Assembly (NCBI GenBank): GCA_037447655.1
Contig: JBBHKE010000358.1
Span: forward strand, 1 to 37,572
Direction of reading: 5' to 3'
Source of the DNA: Zygnema cylindricum
Lineage: Eukaryota > Streptophyta > Zygnematophyceae > Zygnematales > Zygnemataceae
Length of the DNA: 37,572 nt
Under the pieces are notes generated by a model that worked only from the letters and a program-made list of their open reading frames with translations, had not been told where the DNA came from and ran no database searches. Below, one piece after another: positions 19,401 to 30,226 of the stretch. Made by a program: the position numbers and the translations under genes. Within the stretch, counting starts at the first letter, position 1; each line of letters begins with the position of its first letter.

Positions 19401-22400
19401 CGAGGATCCAGTTACTGTTATTAGCGCTAAAAGCTATTCACCGTGTACTGTTAATGTGGTCCAGCCTAGTTTTCTTTTTCCTAGTGTTCCGAACATTACG
19501 CTTGGCCGCGGCTTTTTGGCCGAAAATGAAAAAATCGTGATAATAACACTATTTGAGGAGTGGACAAAAAGATGCCACACGTTCGTACACTTCATTAGTA
19601 TTAGACATCCTAGTTCCGCATTTACAGTAACAATTCCTTAACACTACAGTGATGGGCAGAGTATATGACCTTTGCTCTATAGCCTTGGATTCCAATTGCC
19701 TGATTTCAGAGGTTGCAAAAAGCGGTTCTTGTGTAAGCTTTACATATCCATTTGTAGTTTCAGATTGTCTTGTTCTTTATCTTGCCTCCTTCGAGTGGCT
19801 GATTTCAGAGGATGCAGAAATGGTGCTCTCCTACAGAGGGACGGAGAAAGAAACAGAAAGAAAGATATCAAGAGAGAAGAGAAGGAAAACAGAGCCAGAG
19901 AGGGAGGAAGGGAAGAAGGACGGGATGAAAGGGAAGGAAGGAAAGGGAGGGAAGGAGAAGGAGACAGAAAGAGAGAAGCGAGACAAATAGACAAAAGAGC
20001 GACAGGGAGAGAGAGAGAGAGAAAAGGGACACATCATATTTAACTCTCAAATGAGAACATTTTAAAACCACTTAAAGTATTGAAACTAGGGATGGAAAGA
20101 GTGGTGTGCAAAGCACCCAGTCTCAGCTAACTTGGAGATTTTTTTTATTTTTTTAAATTCCTCGTTTTTTAACTCTCTAAATCTGAACTCCATTTTTTAT
20201 TTCTCGGAAATGATTGAAATAATAAGGATACCAATAATAAGGATTGAAATAATAAGGATACCAATAATAAGGATTGAAATTATAGGATGGAAAGAGTGGT
20301 GTGCAGAACATCCAGTCTCAGTTGAGTGGACCCTTAGAGAAGATTGCGGCGGCTCATGCGGCAGTTCAGGAGCTCGCCTCAGAAGAGGAGTCAGCTTTGA
20401 GGAAGTGCAGTGCTGCCATCAACGACCTTCAAGCTTTGGAAAAGCAGTCTCCATTGCGAATTGCTGCAGGTGCCATATCCCCGTTTTATTTATTAATAAT
20501 GGTTTTTTAGGGTTTCTTGGGCTGGATTTTGTGAATGAAGTGGTAGGGAAGGTAATGGATTTTTGTGAATTATGTGGTAAGGTGATGGGTTTTTGAGAAC
20601 AAAGTGGTAGGTAATGCTTCAGGTGCCATATCTCAGCTTTATTTCTGGACATAATGGTTTGTTGTGAATGAAGTGGTTGCGAAGGTAGGGAAGGTTATGA
20701 ATGGATGATGGTAAACCTAAATATCATGCTTGGTTTAATTAAGGCTCTAGAATTGCTGTGGATTTTTTGGACTTCCTATTTTTAGTCATAGACCTATAAT
20801 GGTTTATGTTTCAATTGTGCAACCTTTAGATCGACCATTATGTAGCATGCTCAAAGTGTTGTATGTATGGAAAAAGTGTGGTTTTGACGTTTTTTTAATG
20901 GCTTTTGTAATTTCTTATGTTTTCCCTAGGGCTTCTGCTGTGATGTGAAACTGTCCTTTTGAATATATACACTCTTGAACTGTTTCAAATCCATTTATCT
21001 TCATCTTTTTGTTTATGTTTCATATGTTTTAGGTGTAGTTGATGTAAATGCATACATAACTGTTCACTGTGCATGTTAAAGAAGGGCAGTGTCTTTGGAA
21101 AAGTAAGCTTTGCAGTACAATATTTCAGGAATATATGAGATTTTGTTTGTATGCCAGCTCAAAAGACGTCTTTCTATTTTTTGTCTTTCCATTTTGTCTT
21201 TCTGTTTTTTTTGCTTTTATTTATCTATCTGCTTTGAATTGCAGGACCAGGTGGTACAGCAGCAGTAGCAGAGGAATTGCAGAGTAAGCAAGGCACATTA
21301 GCAAAATGGACAAATCAGCTAGAGATTTGTGAGAAAAAGCGTTCCACACTTGTGAATTTATTGAGAGAAGCACTGCGCACTCAGGTAAGCTTGTGTTTGA
21401 TAAAAAATTTGAGCCTTTTTTTTTTCAACCGCCAGTAAGCTCAGAACTTTGCAGGACTTGAAGTTTAGCAATGATTGTGAGTCTTTAACTGCATAGTTTA
21501 TTGTGTTTTTTAAGGTGTTGTTTATGTAGCTGATGTTTGTATAAACTCTAGTGTTGCTCATCAGGTGAGTCAAAACCAATTTGTTCTCTAATGATATCAC
21601 TGGTTATTGATCGTCCAGCTAACCTTAGAAAGGAAAAATCTGGATTTCTGCATAATCTTGTGCAAAATCATGTTATATACTGTATTGGATCTGTGGACTG
21701 TGGATCTTTAAGTGGCAAAGGTTTATGCAATTGGTAAATGCAATTGGTTGGATAGGGCTATTTTCAATCAGATTTCGTCTATTTTTGTGGTAGATAACTT
21801 GTGATTATTGTTGGCACATTTTGGGGTTGAGATGAGTTTTGTCACTCGAGCTTTCTCTTTATTATTCTTGCCAATGTGAGGGGGATACATCATGAATAAT
21901 TTTTGTTGTTGATTTTTACTTTTCAGGAGAGCAAATTGGAGCGTATTCGATCGCAGGTGCAGGTACTTTATCTGGTCTTTTTGTTCAATCCATAAATTTT
22001 GAAGCTTTCCTATCTTGATGTTTTTTTTTGAGACACAAACCGTCAGCTTTAAAACTCTAACCAAGTAGAGTTATTGCAGTCTCATGAATAACCACAGTGA
22101 TGCCCTTTCCCTTCTTTTGCAATTATTAGGTCAATCATCTGGACCACGCAGGGAATTTTACAACCCTTATTACCTAACATGTTTTTAATCACAACTGCAT
22201 GTGTTTACTGTAATTTGCAAACGATGAAATGTAGCACAGTTAAAGAGAACTCTGGGATGTTAGGCCTTTGATAATTTTGAAATTCAAAGCACCGTCCACC
22301 AATTTTTTACAAGGCATAATGATATATCTGTTTCTTTAGCTGAATCTTGTATCATTAATTTTTCGTTCTTAAACCCTACCTTGAAATGCATTACAGTGAA

Positions 22401-25357
22401 GTTACTTCATTTTTTAACTAAGATCATTATGTGTCATATTATGTCCAGCTGAATCACGGGCTTGCTTACAAGCTTGTGATTCAGCTATTTAGGCTTGTAC
22501 TTACAGCATTGCACAAGCCTTCACATATAAGGCTTGCTTACAGTTATAAGTATGATCACCCTAAGTCGAGTTTCTGGTGAGAAAGTGCTAGTTTGAATCC
22601 TGCCAGAATTATCAATGGAGTAGAGAGATAGGTCACTGTGAAAGTTTGTTTTCTTTTTATATTCGTATGGTTGTCCTGATACGTATGCAGTTTATATACA
22701 CGTAGAACCCAATTGCAGAGTTTAATGTTGTAAAGTTATCTCAACTATGACATAAGCGCCCTTTCTACGTCCGACGCACTTACTTTAATTGTCTTAATTC
22801 GGTTTGATAAATGCCAAATTTCTACACTCAGTTTTGCTTTTCTACTGGCCAGAGTTGATTCACAACTAAATTGTGAATCATTTTGGGTGATGTGTTGTTG
22901 TGTTGATATCTGTGGTAAAAGGACATTTTTGAGGTGTATGTTTGTGGCGCTGTTGTATTCCTCTCAAGAGGTCAGACCTCTCAGCCAATAAGATTGCATA
23001 CTTGTTTTTTATTGAAAAATACAGCCCATAAGTTTTTAGAAGTACGCTGTTTATCACTATTAGTGTTAATGTTTAACTCTCCTCCGTGCACACTTTTTCA
23101 ATTTGCATTTCGCCGATCAAAAGGTATAAATCTCACCTTTCTATCGCAATCGACAAGTGATTCCTAATTGGTAATGATTTTTATCAAGGGAAAAAATATG
23201 ATATCAGATACCGGAGCAAAAACAGGCGTTATCATTACATACGGACCCTAAAAAATATAATTTTTTTTTTTTAGTGTATCTTAAATCACATAAAACAAAA
23301 GTGTCGGTGAAATTTATTGGTTGGTCCATTCAAATTTTACTACTGCCAGTAGCCCGGGAATGGATCCTTTCAGTTGGGTGAAGGTTCATCCAACGGTGGG
23401 CCCCCAAAAGTCCAAAACATAAGACAGTCAAAAACCTTTTGCCCTTAATTCTGAAAGGGTCCCAAATATCTCTACCCAAGAATTTTAAAGTTCAGTTATT
23501 TATTGTATTTTCAGTTTTAAAGTATTTATCTGATTTGTCTTAAAAGTTTTAATTCTATAATACATGGTAAAAATGCAGAATTCTGTACATTCTATTGTGT
23601 AGGGTATCATTTTGCTCTACGAATAGTGTACCGTAAAAAAGATTACCACGACTCACTGCTAGGTACGCTATTGACATGTAGTGGTCGGAAAACATCGAGC
23701 AAAAGACGATTTAATATGCATCACTAGTAATTGGTTTGCTCGGAAGAAAATGACTTTAAATGCTGAAAAACACATTAACCCTAATGGTGATACTCTGTGA
23801 ATCAGTCAACTGGGTGCAATTTGAGCAGATGCGTTTTGCTGAAACCGTGATAGAATCGCTTGACGTGCTTGACAAGAAATGGGCTTTAATAGATAGTTTT
23901 TGGCTATTTATTCACATTGCACTTTTGTGTTCTTGTTTGAACGTTATTTATAACGGTTAGGAATGTTGCGCTGGTGTCTATACATACTTCTGCAAGTATT
24001 GGGCCACGAGTCTTTCATCTGCGTAATGAAAATGGTGGATTTTCCTTCTGCTCTGGAGCCAAAATTCTTAAAGCCCAAAACCCTAAAAATGGACAAACAT
24101 GTTCCCACAATTTTGCTACTTTACAGTTTGGTCATAGATAAGTGCTTGTGTACTATTTGGTTTTTTTAAGAATATTCTGAGTTTATCCTTGTTTCACACG
24201 CTGAAAAGATGAAACTCAATTTGTTTCTATTTTGTCTCCATAGCATTATGTGCACATGCCCTACTGGAAAAAAAAGTAGATGTAGTTATACAAGCCATAG
24301 AACAAACCACTTCTTTATGTTGTCTTTTTCCGATCTGAATTGGAGCGATTGAATGTTTTTGGGACTAATTAGTCGTCTATTTTGATGTCTGCAGATTGCT
24401 CAAGCTCAGGCAGAACATGCCATAAGTGTCCGGCACAAAATTCTCACTTCAGACGGACGTCCGAATTCTGGTTCTGCCGGTACACAGAACGGAGCCGCAA
24501 CACAGAATGCTTCAGTTACAGAAGAGCACCAAGCAGCAGCTCCTGCAGAAGCTGCCGGACAAGACCCACCATGGCCTGTTTCTACGCCAGATCAGGGAAA
24601 CTCAATTTTGAACCCGGAAACAACAGTAGAGTCGGTGCAATTAGGTTTCACTATGGAAGAAAACCGGGATCAAATCCCTCAATCTCAACCAACTCATTCT
24701 CCCATGTTAGAACCTCCCTCTTCTAATTTTCAACAAAACGGTTTTCCTAATGACGTTCCTGAACAAGAAAGAGAAAGGTTTGCCGGTTCTGTTGCTCCTA
24801 CAGAAGAAGAGGCGAAAAAAAAACAGGAAGCCGCTGAGCTGGCAGCAAAATTAGCCGCTTCGTCCTCTTCTGTCGCGATGCTATCTTCTGCCTTATCTTC
24901 TCTTGCTGCAGAGGGGGGCTTATCTCTCGGATTAGGGTTGGGATCAGGAAGACAGACAGGGGGAGAAGGAGACTTTCGGACAGACAAACGACCAAGATTA
25001 GAATCTCCTGGTGGTCCTCCAGGAATGTATGCAATGGGTCCTTCAGAAGGAGGAGGAGGACAGTATTCTCAGCCTCCTATGCCTACGACTATGTATATGA
25101 CTAATCAACCCCTTCAAATGATGAACGGTCTTCCTTACATGAATTACAGGCAAGCTGCCCCGCCTCAAAGGATGGGAATGCCTCCTCCTCTCCCTCACCT
25201 CCCTCCTCCTATGCAGCCTCCTCCTCCTCCTCCTCCTGGATTTGGCCCAAATTATAGTTCCCCTTTTTATGCTCACCAAGTAGCGCCTCCGCCTATGGCC
25301 CCCCATCCTCCCTCCATGCCCTCCCCTTTGATGCCAAGACCACCTGCTTCTGTTTAA
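16342..25357 (+). CDS. CID-domain Pol II CTD-binding protein (RPRD1/Rtt103-like), 7 exons
   Basis: Proteins of this family bind the phosphorylated C-terminal domain of RNA polymerase II through an N-terminal CID (ENTH/VHS-like fold) and act in transcription and termination in the nucleus. Exons 16342-16417, 16872-17119, 18188-18352, 20307-20469, 21245-21384, 21927-21962 and 24395-25357 join in frame for 596 codons plus stop, all with GT/AG borders. Residues 1 to about 125 form the CID (FTDQILSEKLAKLN, TLSHWCIFHRK, FLYLANDILQNSRRKG, EFWKALP, IWEDRKVFG). About 165-290 is a predicted coiled coil like the RPRD C-terminal region. The C-terminus has KRPR near 474 (likely nuclear localisation) and a poly-Pro tail. 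TLSHWCIFHRK is plant-like. The ATG was chosen because MNGAFTDQIL starts at the family's usual place. Confidence 0.94.
16872..17119 (+). CDS. CID gene exon 2 (core of CID)
   Basis: Acceptor TTACAG, donor GTAAGT. It starts by completing a Thr codon and reads TLSHWCIFHRKRAAQVVQRW, FLYLANDILQNSRRKGPEF, EFWKALPSAL and DESTRTTVNRL. This is the CTD-binding fold. It ends in phase 0. Confidence 0.96.
17240..17550. repeat. Intronic tandem repeat, TAGGTTATGTTTTGTCTCC units (CID intron 2)
   Basis: About seven degenerate units, 30-60 bp apart, of the form TATAGGTTATGTTTTGTCTC, each with a pyrimidine-rich tail. They resemble serial weak acceptor sites. Nothing coding. Confidence 0.7.
17815..17957. repeat. 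(GGGAGA)n purine tract (CID intron 2)
   Basis: Imperfect GAGAGGGGAGG repeat on the sense strand, about 140 bp; low-complexity peptides from it are discarded. Confidence 0.9.
18188..18352 (+). CDS. CID gene exon 3
   Basis: 55 codons, acceptor AAACAG, donor GTAAGG. ISIWEDRKVFGARDQTLKE completes the CID; the rest (TRSNSKGKDKSPGGG) is a basic, Ser/Gly-rich linker. Confidence 0.95.
19062..19237. mobile_element. Short TIR element, family C copy 2 (CID intron 3)
   Basis: Ends CAGTGCCGTCGCTTCTTGAG and the inverse of CAGTACATCGCTATTAACT. The left flank is TA, the right flank TG. The interior CCAAAATCATAAATTAATGG and AATGAGCCACGTGGCAAAAC matches 8182-8373. Confidence 0.7.
19244..19654. mobile_element. 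Possible TIR element with CACTATTAGTGTTAAG ends (CID intron 3)
   Basis: Left CCATGAATCACTATTAGTGT and inverted right CCATCACTGTAGTGTTAAGG are similar. An internal GTTATTAGCGCTAAAAGC looks like another family terminus. Ends are uncertain. Confidence 0.45.
19845..20032. repeat. GA-rich tract (CID intron 3)
   Basis: Imperfect GAAAGAGA/GGGAAGGAA repeats on the sense strand ending in (GA)n; no gene. Confidence 0.85.
20084..20136 (+). repeat. Decayed duplicate of the exon 4 acceptor
   Basis: GGGATGGAAAGAGTGGTGTG then CAAAGCACCCAGTCTCAGCT aligns with 20282-20334, which spans the intron 3/exon 4 border. In this copy GTGCAG has become GTGCAAAG and the coding part diverges after about 20 bases. Confidence 0.88.
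20213..20281. repeat. 30-bp tandem repeat, about 2.4 copies, before CID exon 4
   Basis: Unit ATTGAAATAATAAGGATACC plus AATAATAAGG, two exact copies and a third partial one. It sits between the decoy and the real acceptor of exon 4. Confidence 0.9.
20307..20469 (+). CDS. CID gene exon 4
   Basis: Acceptor GTGCAG, donor GTGCCA; encodes NIQSQLSGPLEKIAAAHAAV and a charged helix, ending in phase 1. Both edges have decayed duplicates in the flanking introns (20084-20136 and 20613-20662). Confidence 0.9.
20613..20662 (+). repeat. Decayed duplicate of the exon 4 donor
   Basis: GCTTCAGGTGCCATATCTCA then TTTATTTCTGGACATAATGG aligns with GCTGCAGGTGCCATATCCCC and following bases at 20463. It keeps a CAG/GTGCCA donor-like junction. 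TTTTTGTGAATGAAGTGGTA units of about 30 bp lie between the two copies. Confidence 0.88.
21245..21384 (+). CDS. CID gene exon 5
   Basis: Acceptor TTGCAG, donor GTAAGC. It completes a Gly codon and encodes a coiled-coil segment (EELQSKQGTLAKWTNQLEIC, LVNLLREALRTQ) matching the RPRD-type region. Ends in phase 0. Confidence 0.93.
21927..21962 (+). CDS. CID gene exon 6 (36-bp microexon)
   Basis: ESKLERIRSQVQ between TTTCAG and GTACTT, 12 codons in phase 0. It continues the coiled coil. A donor six bases earlier (CAG followed by GTGCAG) would shorten it by two codons and also keep frame. Confidence 0.85.
21963..24394. other. CID intron 6 (2.4 kb)
   Basis: Holds two clean hairpins (22447-22487 and 22857-22881) and a partial MITE family B copy (23041-23160). 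Otherwise AT-rich with no coding signal. Confidence 0.7.
23041..23160. mobile_element. MITE family B, partial copy
   Basis: TATCACTATTAGTGTTAATG, then CTCCGTGCACACTTTTTCAA and TCTATCGCAATCGACAAGTG correspond to the terminus and part of the core of the family at 32205-32410. The other end is missing. Confidence 0.6.
24395..25357 (+). CDS. CID gene exon 7 (terminal)
   Basis: Acceptor CTGCAG, stop TAA at 25355-25357; 320 codons. It begins IAQAQAEHAISVRHKIL (end of the coiled coil), then a Gln/Pro-rich part, EEEAKKKQEAAELAAKLAAS, LSLGLGLGSG, KRPRLESPGG and a tail with PPPPPPPGFGPNYSSPF. The opposite strand is open in places only because of composition. Confidence 0.94.
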   Translation: MAQAQAEHAISVRHKILTSDGRPNSGSAGTQNGAATQNASVTEEHQAAAPAEAAGQDPPWPVSTPDQGNSILNPETTVESVQLGFTMEENRDQIPQSQPTHSPMLEPPSSNFQQNGFPNDVPEQERERFAGSVAPTEEEAKKKQEAAELAAKLAASSSSVAMLSSALSSLAAEGGLSLGLGLGSGRQTGGEGDFRTDKRPRLESPGGPPGMYAMGPSEGGGGQYSQPPMPTTMYMTNQPLQMMNGLPYMNYRQAAPPQRMGMPPPLPHLPPPMQPPPPPPPGFGPNYSSPFYAHQVAPPPMAPHPPSMPSPLMPRPPASV

Positions 25358-25361
25358 AGTA

Positions 25362-25440
25362 TGTCTTTTTTTTCGTACGTCTTTTTTTTCCGACGTCTTT
25401 TTTTTCCGACGTCTTTTTTTCCCGACGTCTTTTTTCATTC
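25362..25440. repeat. CGACGTC(T)8 array in the CID 3' UTR
   Basis: Begins within five bases of the stop codon: about five units of a T-run followed by CGTACGTC or CGACGTC, period 15-17 bp. On the RNA this is a U-rich array with ACGUC spacers. Confidence 0.88.
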
Positions 25441-26840
25441 GCCTTTTTTTTCTCTGTATGTGTCCTCTTTCCTTTTTTTTGTGGTCCTTTAGCTGTCCTT
25501 TCTTTCACATTTATGTTTGGAAACCACTTTTTATCCACAATTTTCTTAGATTCATCTCAAAGAAGAGTTCATTTACGAAGCACCATATGAATCTCACGGG
25601 TAAAAATAGAATAAAAAATAAGTAGCTGCAGATGTATATGTTTCATATGTATTTGCAGTTCTCTTTAGATCCTTCCTCAAACGGCTATAAATAGGCTTAG
25701 CTGTTTTTTTCTGAATGCAAGCTTAAAAGGATACTTATTTGTTATAAAAGGTTCTAATTTTGTGAAACAAGAGGTGAGAATCTTTTAGAAATGTTCAACT
25801 TGGGAAAAGAAATAATTAGTTTAGATCTGAGAAGGTAATGAAATCTCCGAAGAAGGGAACACAGTTGCGTAGCGGTTCTTGCATTCATTCTTTCTCATAA
25901 AAAATTATACGATAGTTACAGTTAATTCTGCAATTTCGAAAGAAAATGCCTTGAATTCAGAAGCGTCCAGATATTCTACACGATTGCCGAATATTGTGTA
26001 GTTTTTTAGTGCTTGGTTCAGTACAAACTATTCAATTTAATTCTTATCATGGATTCTTGTTTGGGGATCCTATTGTTGGATGAAACTCCATCCAATGGTA
26101 ATGGTAATCGTATAAACACTAATTTCTCGCTGTACCGCTGTAAGTCCACTGTTCCTTTTCCCCTTCACCTGCTTTCACCTCCAATTTTTTTCATCTCCCT
26201 TCTTTTCTCAATTCAGTCATTTTTCCGAGTCTTTTTTCATCTTTGGAATTCAGTTTTTCTCTCCTCATGTTGTAATGTCCATTGGGCGGTGGAAATGGTC
26301 ACATTATGTCATCCTAGGTAAACGGAAAGAAAACTTATGGGTTAGTGTAAATATCGTGAAACGGCAAATGAGGGGTTTTATTTCACTAGCAATGAGGAAA
26401 TCCCGAGACAGTTTTGTGGCGGTTTAGTGAGAATGAGCAGATATTAAAACAAGAGAAAATTATTATTAGGAAAAGTAACTGGAGTTATAATTTGTACCAA
26501 CATAGATTGCATGTGTTGATGTGATAAAGCAGCTTTGGGAAGGACAAGAAAAGCTAAATCTTTGCAAAATAGAAACCAATCTGTTTTTGTATTTTTTTCT
26601 CATTTGTATTGATTTTATTATTATTTTAACCTAAATTATTTTATCCCACTACCGAATATGAGAACCACATGGGGGTTTGGTCTCTGCCAACTATTTCCAT
26701 GCCCAAAAGTTCGTTTAATGTAAACAGTGACTCTGATTTAGACACGTGTATATTTTATTTTCTATGCGGCGAACAACAAATATGTTTTTTGTGGAAATGT
26801 TACAGAGAAAACGAGCAATAGTTTAGGGATGGCTTTATCA
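25441..26840. other. CID downstream region
   Basis: Probable rest of the 3' UTR and flank. AATAAAAAATAAG near 25609 could be a poly(A) signal. No gene recognised; the longest open frame (about 100 codons at 26013) has no family features. Confidence 0.45.
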
Positions 26841-26841
26841 C

Positions 26842-27225
26842 CCGGTTCTGTTAGGTTCCTGTTGTCTTAGTCCCATTCTTTCCAGTACAGCTCAATGTGG
26901 TTCGATTCAGTTCGGTTCCGTTAGGTTGGGTTTTGTTCGTTTCAGTTTAGTTTGGTTTGGCTCTCTTTGGTTCGGTTGATTTGGCTCTGTTTGGTTCGGT
27001 TGATTTGGCTCAGTTCGGTTAGGCTCAGTTTGGTTTGGTTTATCCTGGTTAGGTTCAGTCTGATTCAGTTTATTTTGGTTTAGTTCAGTTCAGTTTTGTT
27101 CTGTTCGGTCCTATTTGGTCAAGTCTAGGCTGGAAAAGTGTTCTTCAGTTCAATCCGGTTTTGTTATGGTCCATTCGGTTCGGTTCGGTTCGGTTCTGTT
27201 CAGTTCAGTGTGGTTCCGTTTCGTC
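26842..27225. repeat. Degenerate GGTTC/GGTTT minisatellite
   Basis: Dozens of GGTTCGGTT, CAGTTTGGTT and TTCAGTTC units, with four exact GGTTC repeats near 27178. A 5-bp basic period with longer repeats of GGTTCGGTTGATTTGGCTC near 26971-27015. Confidence 0.85.
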
Positions 27226-28610
27226 CCGATGTAAGTTTGAACGGTTTGGCCTGAAACTGAAATTGGACGCTGCAAACCAAACTGAGCCGGTGGATTGAGG
27301 ATGAAAGGATTTTTAGAACAAATCCCTCAAATTTCCCTAAGAACCCTAAAAACTCTAAGCCGAGCTTAATTGATCCTGAGACGACCTGTGGTCAGATTTA
27401 AGCGCACTGTCTGTAGTTATCTTGTACAGCTGTAAACTAAACCTTATGTAGTCACGTAGCTATGTACTTTCGTATATTGTCTGATAGTTGGACCAATAGT
27501 TGTGCATCGGTTTAGACAACTTCTGGAGCAATGGAAGCGGATAAATGACTAAGTGATTTTTAATATGTTTGAACTGAACCAAAGTCGGTTTTTTATTCGT
27601 TCAAAGGAAACTCTTCCAGCTTTAAAATCTAAACGGTTAGCAAAATAGTTTGGGGATCACAAACTGCCAAACAACAGATTCGGGTTTGGAGCGGTGTTGC
27701 TTCGACCCAAGCGAAGTGCTAGAAGGCTCGATAACTACAGCAATCTCCTATTTTGAAAGCTAGTTCATTTTGTGAAATGTTTCTTTGTAATGTTATGTTG
27801 TGACAATCTTGGGCATTATTTAATGTGACATTTTCTTTTTTGGTGGGACAGGCCAACCTCATATTGGTGAACAGAAGAGACTGGACTTTGATGCTACGCT
27901 CTCCAACAAAGAACAAAAAATCGTAAAAGATTTATATCACCGTGAAAAATTCATATTACTGTGAAATTTTCATATATTCATCACAAAGGATATACGGACT
28001 GATCTTTGAGATATTTCGACCAATAGAAGAAGTCACAAACTTGGTTGTGGAGGTTGTAGATAGCATGCCGTGTCACGAAGCACAGCTAGTTGAGAAGAGA
28101 CTATGGACAGGAGTACATAGGGATCTAATAACGACAGAATGATTTGATGTGGATATGGAAAGAATTTGTGATAGCCAGTGATTTAGTGTAATCGACCAAG
28201 TTTGATATGCCATTAACTGGTCAGTGTCTTTGAGAAAGATGTGATGTTCACATATTATTTGGTGAAAAGTTAATTATTGGGCTTTTTGTGAATCACAACC
28301 TAAGTAAAACTAATTGAGCTTAATTAGGAAAGTGCAACAATGAACCGTCGTTGATCACGGGGAACAAAACAAATGAAAATGGAAAGACGAAAGAAATGGA
28401 AAACCAAAATGAAACTGAAAAAGTTAAAGCAATCGTAAGCAAGCTCTTTGTTGAGCTATCTCTTTTATCCATCACCAGTTTTGTTTTTCCAACCCCGTTG
28501 TTCCAAAAAAGGTTGTTGCGTGTTTGTTTCTTGTGACCATAATGTGTGATACAATTGAGGTAATGTAAGTTGGCATGGGGTTGAAAGTAGGAAACAAAGA
28601 TGATATTTGA
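27226..28610. other. Intergenic, nothing recognised
   Basis: Mixed-composition sequence with only short open frames and no repeats worth naming. Confidence 0.5.
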
Positions 28611-29890
28611 ATAATATAGCAGGATTTTATTAAGAAAATGCGATGGTAAACCATCTGAGTACATGGGAACCAAACAAAAAAAGTAGGCGGTAAAACCAAA
28701 ACTGAAAAAGGAGACCTGGAGAGTAGAAGGCAAAACATAAAAACTGGACGAAAGAAACTAAGACGTAGACAAAGGGCACGTAAAACAAGGACAGTCGAAG
28801 AAGCAAAAATTGCTAAAGCAACAACGCAACAATGTTGCTTAGACCAATATTACCTAACTAAACCTCAACAAGGCTAAAGAAGATCTACCAAAAGCAAGCC
28901 CTTAAGGCCCCAAGCTCGGGGAAGCACGTTGAGGGAGTTTGGAATACGTTGAAGATCCATAACAACGGTAGCCGCTCGAAGGAGGATAGAAGCCCGCACT
29001 CGTTGTAAAACCACAAACAATGTTGACAATAAAAGAAATTGAAGGCACGAGGGCTCTCATGAGCCCCGTCACTCGAACGAGCGCCAATCACAAGTACGTA
29101 GAAACTTGTCTAGAAAAAGTGCCAAACAACCAAATACCTGTACCACCATCGTAATAAAGTCATCCTTAGTATCTTGGTTTTCTTAATCATAATCCTGCAT
29201 TGTTGGGTCACGTGATGCCACTCTAATGTGTAGAGCCGCTTGACCAACTGTATCCGAGGCAAGGTTCGCCAAACCAATGTCTGCCAATATACAAGGGTAC
29301 CATCAAGCAGTATAAGATCAATTCGGAGGGAAGGAATAAGTTGTGAAACCTCTTGTCAAATAGAGCATCCCTCGTCAGCAATAATCTCAATGGTGGCGGG
29401 AATATTGTCATGTACTTGAACCGACTATTCCCTTTGAGAGCAATGAAACAAATGGACACCCTCAGGTCGATGACATGGCCGCACGAGCAAACAATTGGTG
29501 AACAGCCCACGAATGCCATCGGATGGAGTAGGGGTCCGAAAATCATGAGCGGGAGTAAAGGATGGAGGAAAATCACAAGGTGACCAAAGAATGCAATTAG
29601 ACTGTTGAACAAACATGTTAAGCTCCGCCGAAGGATTTTTGAAATAGGTCGGCAACTGGTCCATAAGGTCTACAATATGGGTTTTGTCTGCTACTGAAGG
29701 GACGTGGGAATAAGCAAGGGTAAATAAATGTCCACCAAGAAGGTCGCCCCGAGGCTTGTCGGCCGAGGAGGAAAGTGGAACACAAATCACCATCACAACA
29801 GAAAGAGAGGTTGTTGGTCCGAGAATAAAATGCTCGCACAAAGGGGCATTTTTTTAAAATTGGGGAGGTGGTAACCATGAGCTCCAAAAA
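28611..29890 (-). pseudogene. Degenerate LINE (copy 1): reverse transcriptase end plus C-terminal region
   Basis: Minus strand, from the 5' side: GDLLGGHLFTLAYSH (the RT GDPLGG block), SVADKTHIVDL (the catalytic FADD-type motif decayed to VADK), SNCILWSPCDFPPSF and DGIRGL, in the usual RT order of plant LINE proteins. It is followed by a frameshifted QEVSQLIPSLRIDLILLD matching the other two copies. Stops and frameshifts show it is dead. Its 3' end is near 28611 (CATCGCATTTTCTTAATAAA on the minus strand). Confidence 0.72.
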
Positions 29891-30226
29891 AATGACGTTT
29901 TAATCCAGTGTTCGAAGACGCTGGAAACATAAACTTGGACGACTAACCAATCCGGATGGAGATCCAACAATGCTCGAGTAGAACCAATAACCCCATATTA
30001 TTGGCATATTATCCGTTGTAATAAGCTTTTAATATAGTATGAGTTAACAACATATAGTATTTCCAACTTTTTTGTGGAAACTATTTGCTGAAAAGTATAC
30101 ATATTCCGAAATTTAGTGCGTGGATCGCAACAGTACGAACATTTTCTCATATGTTTCAGCACACTGTGTGCCGCATCGCAATTAGCGTTACCGTAATGCT
30201 TTTTCCGGCTTTTAAACTCGTATTTA

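Noticed and set aside
22560-22625. tRNA-like B box (TAGTTTGAATCC)
   Set aside because: No A box or cloverleaf around it; at most a worn SINE fragment.
25043-25538. Lys/Arg-rich minus-strand frames over the end of CID exon 7
   Set aside because: Reverse reading of Pro codons and T-runs; the plus-strand protein is clearly the real one.
29353-29583. Plus-strand open frame in the LINE region
   Set aside because: Opposite strand shadow of the reverse-transcriptase remnant.
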